Shown: piece after piece, positions 1 to 6,244 of the stretch
How positions within the stretch are numbered: the first letter of the stretch is position 1
Layout of the letters: every line of letters begins with the position of its first letter
Assembly: GCA_002414865.1 (NCBI GenBank)
Contig: DIAQ01000110.1
Span: 1-6,393, forward strand
Direction: 5' to 3'
DNA length: 6,393 nucleotides
From: a candidate division Hyd24-12 bacterium UBA5074
GTDB taxonomy: Bacteria > Fermentibacterota > Fermentibacteria > Fermentibacterales > Fermentibacteraceae
Position numbers and translations under genes: made by a program
Notes under the pieces: generated by a model
Database searches by the model: none
Told to the model about the DNA's origin: nothing
What the model saw: only the letters and a program-made list of their open reading frames with translations

Positions 1-1179
1 GGCGGCATCGACGGCCTGCTCCACATCACGGACATGAGCTGGGGCCGCGTCCGCCATCCGTCACAGCTGGTCAACATCGGAGACGAGATCGAGGTCAAGG
101 TCCTGAAGTTCGATCGTGACAGGGAGCGCATCTCCTTGGGTCTCAAGCAGCTCCAGCCGTTCCCCTGGGAGGGGGTCGCAGACCGCTATCCCAAGGGTGC
201 GATAGTCAAGGGCAAAGTCGCCAGCATCACGGATTACGGCGCTTTCATCGAGCTCGAGCCGGGCGTCGAGGGGCTCGTCCACGTCTCCGAGATGTCCTGG
301 ACAAAGCATGTCCGGCACCCGTCCAAGCTCCTCAACATCTCGGACGAGCTCGAGGCCGTGGTCCTGAATGTCAACGAGGAGGAGCGCAAGATCTCCCTCG
401 GCCTGCGCCAGACCCAGGAGAATCCCTGGGATACCATCGAGGAGCGCTACCCCGTGGGCTCCGTGGTGGAGGGCGTCGTGCGCAACCTCACCAACTTCGG
501 CGCCTTCGTTCAGATCGAGGAGGGGATAGACGGTCTGGTCCACATCAGCGACATGAGCTGGACCCGCAGGGTCTCCCATCCTTCCGAAGTGCTCTCCAAG
601 GGCGACAAGCTGCGCGTGGTCGTCCTCAGCATCGACCGGGAGAACCATCGTATATCCCTGGGCCTGAAGCAGACCACCGACAATCCGTGGGAGACCATGG
701 ACCAGAGGCTGCCTGAAGGCACGGAGATCACGGGCAAGGTCGTGCAGATCCTCGAGCGGGGCGTAGTGGTGGATCTCGGCGAGAACATCGAGGGCTTCGT
801 CCCCCTGTCCCAGCTCGGCTGGGAGAACCTCGAGAATCCCGAGGAGGTGCTCAGGCCCGGTGACGAGCTGCCGCTCAGGGTCATAGAGGTGGTTCCCTCG
901 AGCCGCAGGATAGTGCTCAGCGTCAGGAGTTACTTCAACGGCAGGCCGATGGAGGAGCTCAGCGAGTTCCGCGCCCGTCTCGAGAACAGACCTCCGCTGG
1001 AGAAGCCGGTCGTCAGGGCACCGGACGAGAATCCCGGGGCTGGCGAGGCGGAGCAGGATCCGGACGCGGAGCAGCATGCCGGCTATGCCGCCGAGCAGGC
1101 GGCCGATGATGCTTCCGAGCAGGCTGAGCCCGCTGCAGACGCTCCCGCGGAAGACGCCGGAGAAGTGAAGGAAGAATAG
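1..1179 (+). CDS. rpsA: 30S ribosomal protein S1, 5'-truncated by window edge
   Basis: S1 holds mRNA on the 30S subunit and helps initiation on structured or weak-SD messages. The frame is open from the first base, giving 392 residues with no start in the window. The fragment begins inside an S1 OB-fold repeat (about residues 1-50, with the GGIDGLLHITDMSW motif characteristic of domain 3 of six-domain S1). Three further repeats follow at about 66-137, 151-224 and 238-309. They show recurring GLVHVSEMSW/GLVHISDMSW, HPS and RISLGLKQ motifs, and NPW linkers separate the earlier repeats. By comparison with E. coli S1 these would be domains 4, 5 and 6; the last is the most diverged. A low-complexity Ala/Glu/Asp-rich tail (about 343-392) ends the protein. 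The stop TAG shares its G with the GTG start of the next gene, implying coupled expression. Identity is very secure; only the N-terminal half is unseen. Confidence 0.96.
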   Translation, partial: GGIDGLLHITDMSWGRVRHPSQLVNIGDEIEVKVLKFDRDRERISLGLKQLQPFPWEGVADRYPKGAIVKGKVASITDYGAFIELEPGVEGLVHVSEMSWTKHVRHPSKLLNISDELEAVVLNVNEEERKISLGLRQTQENPWDTIEERYPVGSVVEGVVRNLTNFGAFVQIEEGIDGLVHISDMSWTRRVSHPSEVLSKGDKLRVVVLSIDRENHRISLGLKQTTDNPWETMDQRLPEGTEITGKVVQILERGVVVDLGENIEGFVPLSQLGWENLENPEEVLRPGDELPLRVIEVVPSSRRIVLSVRSYFNGRPMEELSEFRARLENRPPLEKPVVRAPDENPGAGEAEQDPDAEQHAGYAAEQAADDASEQAEPAADAPAEDAGEVKEE

Positions 1180-2453
1180 TGATCCCGGAGTCCCGGGCGG
1201 GGGAGTGCGCTTCCCCGCCCGAGGCGCCCTTCGGAAGGGTATACGTCGAAGTCTCGGGCTGCAGGCTGAACTCCTGCGATGCCTGGGATACGCTCGGCCT
1301 CCTGGCAGCCGGAGGCCTGGCGCCCGTCTCGACGCCCGGGGAGGCCGACTGGTCGGTGCTCTTCACCTGTGGAGTGACCTCTAGAGGACAGGCCAGGTCG
1401 AGGAAGGCCGCCAGATCGCTCCTGAAGAGGACCGAGGGTCGTGTCGTGGTCTCGGGCTGCGCGGCGCGGCTGTTCCCGGAGGACTACGAGGAAGCCGGAG
1501 GGAGGCTCCTCCTGGCGCCCACGATACCCGAGGTGGTCTCGAGGCTGCTGGGCGGTGAGCCGGACTGCGGGTGCTTCCCGCCGCCTTCTCCTCACCTGTC
1601 CGGGGCCACGAGGGCCCGCCTCAAGATCCAGGACGGCTGCTCGAACGGTTGCTCGTACTGCGTGGTGCCAGCCGCCCGCGGAGCATCGAGGAGCCTGCCG
1701 TCACGGCTTGTGAGGGAGCGGGCCGGTCTGCTCGCCGCGGCGGGTTTTCGGGAGATAGTCCTGACAGGAGCGGATCTGGCCTCATGGAACGATCCCGGGA
1801 CGGGTGAGGACCTCGCCGCCATGGCGGTGGCTCTCTCGGGGGAACTCGGGGAAGGCTGCCGCCTCAGGCTGGGCTCTCTCGAGCCGCGGAACCTCACCGC
1901 ACGATTCTTCGAACTCCTTGCAGGGGCTCGGATCTGCAGACATTTCCACATCCCGGTCCAGAGCGGCTCCCCATCCGTCCTCGAGGCGATGGGAAGGGGG
2001 GGCGACCCCGGCAGGGCCGTGGCTCTCGCATGGGAGCACTTTCCCGGGGCGAACATCGGAATCGACCTGATCTCGGGCTTCCCGGGTGAGTCGGATGACG
2101 ACTTCGCCAGGACGCTCGATCTGGTGGACTCGGCTCCCCTCGGATATCTCCACGTCTTCCCGTTCTCCCCCCGGCCCGGGACACGGGCGGCGGAGATGGG
2201 CGGGCAGGTGCCTGGAGAGGTCGGCCTCGCGCGCGCATCGTTGCTGGGAGTCCGAGGAAGGCTGATCCGCGAACGCTACCGGAGGAGCTGGCTGGGTCGC
2301 CCGGCCAGGGCGCTGGTGGAGGGGAGACTGTCGGGCGGCGCGAGGATAGCCATGTCCGACAACTATATTCCGGTAAGGGTCCCCGCCGGGGCTCGCGAGG
2401 GTGAGATGGTCGATGTCGTCTTCGCTGAAGAGAACATCGCCTGGGAGAGGTAG
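1179..2453 (+). CDS. mtaB: MtaB-type tRNA (N6-threonylcarbamoyladenosine-37) methylthiotransferase
   Basis: This radical-SAM enzyme of the methylthiotransferase family is expected to convert t6A37 to ms2t6A37 in ANN-decoding tRNAs, in the cytoplasm. Of its 424 residues, the N-terminal MTTase domain (about 20-125) carries the three cysteines of the auxiliary Fe-S cluster: C28 (GCRLNS), C64 (FTCGVT) and C94 (SGCAAR). The radical-SAM CxxxCxxC motif is C154, C158, C161 in DGCSNGCSYC, followed by the family's ARG segment. Further family blocks are FREIVLTG, FHIPVQSG, IDLISGFPGE and LHVFPFSPRPGT. A short TRAM-like domain with SDNYIPV lies at about 374-424. These blocks match MtaB/YqeV better than MiaB or RimO. 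GTG 1179 is the only usual start before the first motif, with AAGGA 6 bases upstream. It overlaps the rpsA stop by one base and is followed by coaE after 5 bases. The MtaB subtype is inferred from motifs recalled, not from a tree. Confidence 0.87.
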   Translation: MIPESRAGECASPPEAPFGRVYVEVSGCRLNSCDAWDTLGLLAAGGLAPVSTPGEADWSVLFTCGVTSRGQARSRKAARSLLKRTEGRVVVSGCAARLFPEDYEEAGGRLLLAPTIPEVVSRLLGGEPDCGCFPPPSPHLSGATRARLKIQDGCSNGCSYCVVPAARGASRSLPSRLVRERAGLLAAAGFREIVLTGADLASWNDPGTGEDLAAMAVALSGELGEGCRLRLGSLEPRNLTARFFELLAGARICRHFHIPVQSGSPSVLEAMGRGGDPGRAVALAWEHFPGANIGIDLISGFPGESDDDFARTLDLVDSAPLGYLHVFPFSPRPGTRAAEMGGQVPGEVGLARASLLGVRGRLIRERYRRSWLGRPARALVEGRLSGGARIAMSDNYIPVRVPAGAREGEMVDVVFAEENIAWER

Positions 2454-2458
2454 TCCGG

Positions 2459-3073
2459 ATGCTCGTCGGTGTAACGGGTACGGCAGGATGCGGTCAGTCC
2501 AGCGCCGCCGCCGCCTTCGGATCGCTCGGCGCGGAGATCTGCTCCCTCGATGCCGTGGGTCACGAGCTCCTGTCCAGACGGTACATCGCATCGGCCCTGG
2601 CCGTGTCGCTGGGGCGCCCTGAGCTGCGAACCATGCCGGGCGAAGGGATCAGGGCCGCGCTGAGGGGCGAGGCCTTCGCAGACCCCGAGCTCATGCATGG
2701 ACTCTGCGCGGTTCTTCACCCGAGGATGCGCCGCTGGGCACGGCTCTCCGCATCGTCGCTGCGCAGCAGGAAGGGGATATTCGTCCTGGAGGGCGCCCTG
2801 CTGATCGAGATGGGGATCGCCGGTCTGGCCGACTCGCTCGTCGTCGTGGCGGCCGACAGGGAGACCTGCATCTCCAGGATGGTCGAGCGCGACAGGATCG
2901 ACCGCCTGACCGCCCTGAAGCGCCTGGACATGCAGCTGCCCTTGACAGAGAAGCTCATGCGAGCAGATTGGGTTGTCTGGAATGGCGGGGGAACCCCGCT
3001 CGCTGCCGTACAGCTCCAGGTGACCGGCATATACAGGCATCTGGCCGGCCTGCCACCTGTTTCGCACGTATGA
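2459..3073 (+). CDS. coaE: Dephospho-CoA kinase (CoaE) homologue with altered P-loop
   Basis: CoaE phosphorylates the ribose 3'-OH of dephospho-CoA in the last step of CoA synthesis. The 204-residue length is normal for the family. Recognisable blocks are the P-loop region at 4-15, the LDAVGHELL segment at 30-38 (counterpart of DADxIAR), IRAALRGEAF at 64-73, VLHP at 85-88, VLEGALLIE at 109-117 (usually VPLLFE), and the lid and C-terminal part with RMVERD, RLDMQLPLTEKLMRAD and WN at 140-175. The oddity is the P-loop: residues 7-14 read GTAGCGQS, so the invariant Walker A lysine is Q13 (CAG at 2495-2497). The first Asp of DAD is also Ser (S29), while D31 is kept. The lid and C-terminal half look intact and the frame is clean, so it is not an obvious pseudogene. 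It may be a functional variant, a repurposed paralogue or a single-base sequence error. The ATG follows a GGGAGAGG-like SD and lies 5 bases after mtaB. Confidence 0.82.
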   Translation: MLVGVTGTAGCGQSSAAAAFGSLGAEICSLDAVGHELLSRRYIASALAVSLGRPELRTMPGEGIRAALRGEAFADPELMHGLCAVLHPRMRRWARLSASSLRSRKGIFVLEGALLIEMGIAGLADSLVVVAADRETCISRMVERDRIDRLTALKRLDMQLPLTEKLMRADWVVWNGGGTPLAAVQLQVTGIYRHLAGLPPVSHV

Positions 3074-3082
3074 TGTGAACCT

Positions 3083-3087
3083 GGAGG
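3083..3087 (+). promoter_or_regulatory. Shine-Dalgarno GGAGG deciding the next start
   Basis: A perfect GGAGG sits directly before two tandem ATG codons at 3089 and 3092. The spacing is 1 base to the first and 4 to the second, so initiation at 3092 is the more likely, although both are in frame and differ by one Met. Confidence 0.6.
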
Positions 3088-3088
3088 A

Positions 3089-3832
3089 ATGATGGTCCAT
3101 CGCACCCGCAAGCGCCTCACGAAGACCGAACTCAAGAGAGACCCCGTCGCCGAGAATCTGGAGAAGGCCTGGAACTTCTGCCGGGAGCACCTGAAGGCGC
3201 TCTCGATCACACTCGTCGTCGTAGCTGTGGGGATAGTGGCGATCCAGGCCGCCGTTCGCACATCCCACCGGCAGAACGAGGACGCCATGGCGCGCTATCT
3301 GATGGCCGACATGCTGTACGAGCAGGCCGAGCAGGTGGCCATGTCAGGGCAGCCCCAGCAGGCATCCCAGCTCCTCGGCCAGTCGTACACTCTCGCCACG
3401 CAGACATGGGAGCAGAACCAGAACCGCATCTGGGGACGCCGCGCATGCGTGCTCTCCGCCAAGGCAGGCATCCTGCTGGGACGCTATGACGAAGTGATAA
3501 CCCGTCTGCAGCAGCTCATGTCCTCGCGGCCCCAGCAGCAGATCGAGGTCTCCGCCAGGCTCCACATGGCGGTCGCGCTCGAGAACCGAGCCGGGTCCGA
3601 GGATCTCCTCAACGCAAGGGACAACTACACGGCCCTGCTGGCCGACTCGGCCGACTTCCCTCTGATAGCGGCGGAAGCCATGGGCGGCCTCGCAAGGTTG
3701 TCTCTGGCAGAATCCGACATCCCGTCGGCCCGCGCATGGCTCGAGAGATCGCTGGCCATGAAGGCGGACACGACCGATTTCGAGGAATACATGCTCGCCA
3801 GGATGGACTGGGCGGAGGGACAGCCAGAGTAG
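3089..3832 (+). CDS. YfgM-like membrane-anchored tetratricopeptide-type protein
   Basis: This 247-residue protein has a basic cytosolic N-terminus opening with RKRLTKTELKRDPV, then one hydrophobic segment at about 37-56 (ALSITLVVVAVGIVAIQAAV). The remainder is a soluble, Ala/Gln/Leu-rich helical domain (about 60-240). The charge pattern (K/R before, acidic and polar after) predicts N-in, with the helical part in the periplasm. Paired helices with spaced Ala, Leu and Tyr, such as GILLGRYDEVITRLQQLM and AMGGLARLSLAESDIPSARAWLERSL, look like degenerate TPR units. This layout matches the TPR-like family that includes YfgM, an ancillary subunit of the SecYEG translocon or chaperone network in E. 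coli. Anchored proteins opening with a similar KKLTKKELK-type motif occur in several diderm phyla. The exact role is unknown here. It is the last clear gene of the plus-strand unit, 15 bases after coaE. ATG 3092 is an equal or better start. Confidence 0.75.
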   Translation: MMVHRTRKRLTKTELKRDPVAENLEKAWNFCREHLKALSITLVVVAVGIVAIQAAVRTSHRQNEDAMARYLMADMLYEQAEQVAMSGQPQQASQLLGQSYTLATQTWEQNQNRIWGRRACVLSAKAGILLGRYDEVITRLQQLMSSRPQQQIEVSARLHMAVALENRAGSEDLLNARDNYTALLADSADFPLIAAEAMGGLARLSLAESDIPSARAWLERSLAMKADTTDFEEYMLARMDWAEGQPE

Positions 3833-3839
3833 GGGCGCC

Positions 3840-3875
3840 CTCCCGGAGCCCGGCGGCAACGCCAGGTTTCCGGAG
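3840..3875 (+). terminator. Long GNRA-capped hairpin after the plus-strand operon
   Basis: Arms 3840-3855 and 3860-3875 close a GCAA tetraloop (3856-3859). The inner stem is GGCG/CGCC, next come a C.A mismatch and CC/GG, then GGAG paired with TTCC including one G.T, and an outer CTCC/GGAG. There is a single-base bulge on each side. It begins 7 bases after the stop at 3832, a typical terminator position. However, TCTCG follows rather than a U-tract, so it may be a 3'-end stabiliser or a weak or factor-assisted terminator. Its 3' arm contains the GGAG that could serve the ATG at 3881, so a role in gating translation is the alternative reading. Confidence 0.4.
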
Positions 3876-3971
3876 TCTCGATGTCCGATAAGAGATATTA
3901 TGTAAAGTCAGATTCCCGGAGCTCTGTCTCGTACGGATCAATCGGTGACGTCTCCTTCATGGTCTGGTGGT

Positions 3972-3983
3972 ACGGGATCCCGT
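3972..3983. repeat. 12-bp perfect palindrome ACGGGATCCCGT
   Basis: This is a perfect dyad in the convergent gap, not explained by a recognised gene. It could be a protein-binding half-site pair or part of a terminator stem, or coincidental in G+C-rich DNA. It overlaps the proposed frame-change point of the small ORF. Confidence 0.25.
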
Positions 3984-4007
3984 CGAGATCGTCCCGGGCT
4001 TGCAGCG

Positions 4008-4037
4008 CCGGAGTTCGATCGATGCCGTCGAAACCGG
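4008..4037 (-). terminator. Inverted repeat downstream of the minus-strand operon
   Basis: CCGG (4008-4011) and TTCGA (4014-4018) pair with TCGAA (4028-4032) and CCGG (4034-4037). This leaves a 9-base loop and a small internal loop, for nine base pairs in total. It lies 23 bases beyond the stop of the minus-strand membrane protein gene, where a terminator is expected. No run of T follows in the minus direction, so it is only a candidate. Confidence 0.25.
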
Positions 4038-4060
4038 GAACGCAGCTCCAGAGTGACGAA

Positions 4061-4639
4061 CTACCTTGCCTTGCGCCGTGCCGCAGGCTTGCTCGGTCGT
4101 GCTCCCCTCGCGCCCAACCCCGAGACAAGACCCAGGAGCAGCGTCAAAGCTGCTGAAGCGATGCTGGCGGCGATGCCGGCAGTCATGCTGAAATACACCG
4201 AGAGGGCCGGGAACCAGAGCCATGCAAGGGAAACCATCGCCGGCTTCATGCCCTGGAAGCCTCCCCGGCGGGTGATCGCGTTGTCGAGCAGGCGGGATAG
4301 GAGCAGGAGAGGCGGCCCGAGGAACAGGCTCGTGCAGAAGCCTCTGGAAACCGCAAGCAGAGTCATCTGGGTTCCCGGGATCGTGAGCCCCGCTGAGATG
4401 CCCAGTGTGGAGAGGACGCTTCTGGCGAAGGCTCCGAAACCCGTCCCCGCTGGCCACGCCACGACTCCCACGACGCCCCAGGCGAGTGCCCGGCCGAGCT
4501 GGGCGGCGAAGCCTCCCTGCAGGCCTTTCCTGCTGACGATGGAGGCCAGAAGCTCGCCCAGCGTCGCCAGCACGGCGAAATGGACGAATGCCGAGGCAGC
4601 CGGCCACCGGGTGGCTAGTTCGAGATAGGTCTGGTACAT
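4061..4639 (-). CDS. Multi-pass membrane protein of unknown function
   Basis: This is a 192-residue hydrophobic protein. Likely membrane helices are at about 15-34 (SAFVHFAVLATLGELLASIV), 50-71, 98-117 (RGFCTSLFLGPPLLLLSRLL), 132-151 and 154-175, with a short basic C-terminal tail (ARGARPSKPAARRKAR). Motifs such as HFAVLATLGE, the LFLGPPLLLLSRLLDN segment and the W-x-W-F-P-A near 140-145 remind me of an uncharacterised bacterial membrane family with Mpv17/PMP22-like layout. That is a recollection, not a demonstrated match. The ATG at 4639 is preceded by GGAG with 5-base spacing. It starts 21 bases after the batD stop on the same strand, so it is probably the last gene of the Bat transcription unit. 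No catalytic residues are evident. The reading frame and membrane nature are secure; the function is not. Confidence 0.8.
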   Translation of the reverse strand: MYQTYLELATRWPAASAFVHFAVLATLGELLASIVSRKGLQGGFAAQLGRALAWGVVGVVAWPAGTGFGAFARSVLSTLGISAGLTIPGTQMTLLAVSRGFCTSLFLGPPLLLLSRLLDNAITRRGGFQGMKPAMVSLAWLWFPALSVYFSMTAGIAASIASAALTLLLGLVSGLGARGARPSKPAARRKAR

Positions 4640-4660
4640 CCTTGCTCCGTCCGATGCGGG

Positions 4661-6244
4661 TCAGCCTCTGGAGCCCCCTGGGGGTGGCGCGACATCCCGC
4701 CGCCCATCGCAGTCACCGCGCAAATATGCCCTGAGTTCGTTCGAGATGCCGATCGAGACGGCTCTCGATCTCTCCATCACACTTTCGACAACATGCCTTC
4801 CTGCGAGGAGTTGCTCCAGGTCCTTCCAGTTGCGAAGCACCCTCATGGACAGGATCTGGGGCACTCCGGCGCCGTGCAGCAGGCTCTCGATCCCATCTGC
4901 TCCAACCGCTCTGGACCTGCCCGTGAGGATCCTCGACAGCTCTCCCTCGAAGGCTGTGAGAAGCTCCTCTGCATCGCACGCATCGGCCAGGGAGACCGAC
5001 CTCCTGTGGGCGGACCGCCACTTCAACAGGAAGAACAGCGCCACCGCGAGCGAGAGCCCTGCCGCAAGCGCTGCCGGCAGGATGCTCCCTGGGGCTGCAC
5101 CATGCGTGGCCGCGACGATCGCCGAATCGCAGAGCGTGCCCTGCATGCAGACCTGGAGCGTGCAGGCGGGAAGCACCGCATGCCTGTACTCTCCGTCGGC
5201 AGGATCGAACCAGGAGATGCTGTCGGGCCCTATGACGACATCCCCGTCGCCGTCGGGATCGACCAGGAAGTCCCACCAACGGGATCCCCCCTCGGCGCCG
5301 GAGCCTGCCGGCAAGAGATCTGCGGGCCCCGAGACCGTCGGAGCGGGGTCCGGATTCCCACTCAGGGCGCCCGGTCCCGAGAGGACGAGCCTTATCATCG
5401 AGTCGCCGCCTCCTGCCGACGAGGACTCGATCCTCACCGCCACGCTGTCGACTATCCCCGGGAACCCCGGCGGCATCCCGGCCGAGGGGAAGGAGGACAC
5501 CTCGACCCGGACGGTGTCGCCGAAGACCGTCCGGCTCATGTCGCCCGACCAGAGCGAGAACATCGACAACTCGGACTGCAGGACGGGCAGGACGAGGCTG
5601 CCCGAGCCGGCGGGCGTGATCTCCAGGGTGACGAGGCGCGCACGCCTCCTGTTGCCTGGAAGCACCTGCCACGCAACGGTGGAAGGCGCGTCGAGGAGCC
5701 TTGCCACACCGTTCCTCGGCGGGCACCAGTAGCTGGATGTGTTCTTCACCATTCCCGAAGTGTTCAGGTAGTAGGAGACCTCGAACGGCTTCCCCGGCAG
5801 ATAGGGTCCGGTCTCCGGGACGGTCTCCACCCAGGTCCCCCCTCCCGACTCCGCACGACCCGGTGGTGCCGCCCCTCCCGTTCCCGAGACGAAGACACTT
5901 TCCGCGGCGGCCTGCACCGTTCCGGGCGGACCGAGTGAAACCCTCAGAGGGCCGATCGTCTGCATGCCGGGGAGGTCTGCGGAGAATACGAGCTGCAGCA
6001 TGCAGGTCTGCTCCGTGGTGGTGGTCCCCGAGACGGTCCGGCTGCTGTAGCTCCTCAGGGAGCGCGACGTCACGAAGGAGAGGCCTTCGCTGCAGGTCGG
6101 GGTGCACGAGATCCCGGTGCAGCCGGGTTCGAGCGAGGAGATGGTCAGCGTGAACTGGCTGCCGGCCTGGACGGTGTCGGGCATCTCTACATCGAGGTTC
6201 GGCTGGGCGAGAGCTGCAGCCAGGACGAGCGCGACGAGGCTCAC
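4661..6244 (-). CDS. batD: BatD-like envelope protein (Bat operon)
   Basis: BatD proteins are membrane-anchored periplasmic proteins of Bat operons (with MoxR ATPase, VWA proteins BatA/BatB and TPR protein BatC), linked to aerotolerance or envelope stress. The 527 residues comprise a short hydrophobic N-terminus ending ALA/QP (about 1-13) and beta-rich extracytoplasmic domains beginning DVEMPDTVQAGSQFTLTISS. Next come a FPSAGMPPGFPGIVDSVAV block (252-270, counterpart of BatD's P-A-x-F-x-G-AVGDF) and an SISWFDPADGEYRHA block (342-356, counterpart of YFDP-x-x-G-x-Y). One membrane helix lies at about 388-408 (SILPAALAAGLSLAVALFFLL), followed by a cytosolic helical tail of about 120 residues. Odd points are several extracytoplasmic Cys, an Asp-rich DPDGDGD loop at 329-335, and a signal peptide with no basic residue. 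GTG 6244 overlaps the upstream stop as GTGA. Family assignment rests on motifs and on the BatC-like neighbour. Confidence 0.8.
   Translation of the reverse strand: MSLVALVLAAALAQPNLDVEMPDTVQAGSQFTLTISSLEPGCTGISCTPTCSEGLSFVTSRSLRSYSSRTVSGTTTTEQTCMLQLVFSADLPGMQTIGPLRVSLGPPGTVQAAAESVFVSGTGGAAPPGRAESGGGTWVETVPETGPYLPGKPFEVSYYLNTSGMVKNTSSYWCPPRNGVARLLDAPSTVAWQVLPGNRRRARLVTLEITPAGSGSLVLPVLQSELSMFSLWSGDMSRTVFGDTVRVEVSSFPSAGMPPGFPGIVDSVAVRIESSSAGGGDSMIRLVLSGPGALSGNPDPAPTVSGPADLLPAGSGAEGGSRWWDFLVDPDGDGDVVIGPDSISWFDPADGEYRHAVLPACTLQVCMQGTLCDSAIVAATHGAAPGSILPAALAAGLSLAVALFFLLKWRSAHRRSVSLADACDAEELLTAFEGELSRILTGRSRAVGADGIESLLHGAGVPQILSMRVLRNWKDLEQLLAGRHVVESVMERSRAVSIGISNELRAYLRGDCDGRRDVAPPPGGSRG

Larger units (their letters stand above)
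3881..4056 (+). other. Possible small ORF with an apparent -1 frame change
   Basis: An ATG at 3881 lies 5 bases after GGAG (3872-3875). Its frame reads MSDKRYYVKSDSRSSVSYGS and on through IGDVSFMVWWYG to about 3976. It then turns into a Ser/Arg/Cys-rich, non-protein-like stretch that runs to 4156, well inside the convergent gene. Shifting back one base at GGG 3974-3976 instead gives DPVEIVPGLQRRSSIDAVET followed by GNAAPE and TGA at 4054-4056, which stops just 4 bases before the convergent gene's end at 4061. This would make a product of about 58 residues. I do not recognise the family and see no signal peptide or membrane segment. Third-position G+C is lower than in the flanking genes. It could be a decayed gene, a gene with a one-base sequence error, or chance. 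The opposite strand over the same bases also reads plausibly, which weakens the case. Confidence 0.22.

Noticed and set aside
1..690. Repeated DNA segments at roughly 250-base intervals
   Set aside because: These are the codons of successive S1 domains (the GLVHxSxMSW and ISLGL motifs), i.e. protein repeats rather than a DNA repeat element or CRISPR array.
61..1077. Long open frame on the minus strand opposite rpsA (338 residues)
   Set aside because: It mirrors the S1 coding frame, and its lengths and His/Leu/Asp-rich repeats follow the S1 repeats. G+C-rich genes commonly leave such antisense frames open. S1 on the plus strand is certain.
2363..3268. Minus-strand frames opposite coaE and the YfgM-like gene
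   Set aside because: They are antisense to two recognisable proteins, span a gene boundary, and have no recognisable motifs.
3887..3910. A/T-rich island with TATTAT (3896-3901) resembling a -10 box
   Set aside because: No convincing -35 element is found at proper spacing in either direction, and no clear gene follows.
3833..4060. Possible tRNA or other structured RNA in the convergent gap (a GTTCGATC segment at 4013-4020)
   Set aside because: No 5-bp T-arm, acceptor stem or anticodon arm could be paired around it on either strand.
3898..4128. Minus-strand frame whose last part reads GIPYHQTMKETSPIDPYETE and ends at TAA 3900-3898
   Set aside because: The end looks protein-like, but the only long start is a weak TTG inside the upstream gene and no SD precedes the internal ATG at 3960. 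It shares third codon positions with the plus-strand small ORF, so at most one of the two is real.
3945..4628. Plus-strand frame of 227 residues opposite the membrane protein gene
   Set aside because: It is Arg/Pro/Ala-rich and antisense to a gene with clear membrane helices and a good SD.
4746..5938. Two long plus-strand frames (4746-5732 and 4793-5938) opposite batD
   Set aside because: Both are rich in Ser/Pro/Arg with no domain-like pattern and lie wholly antisense to the well-supported BatD gene.
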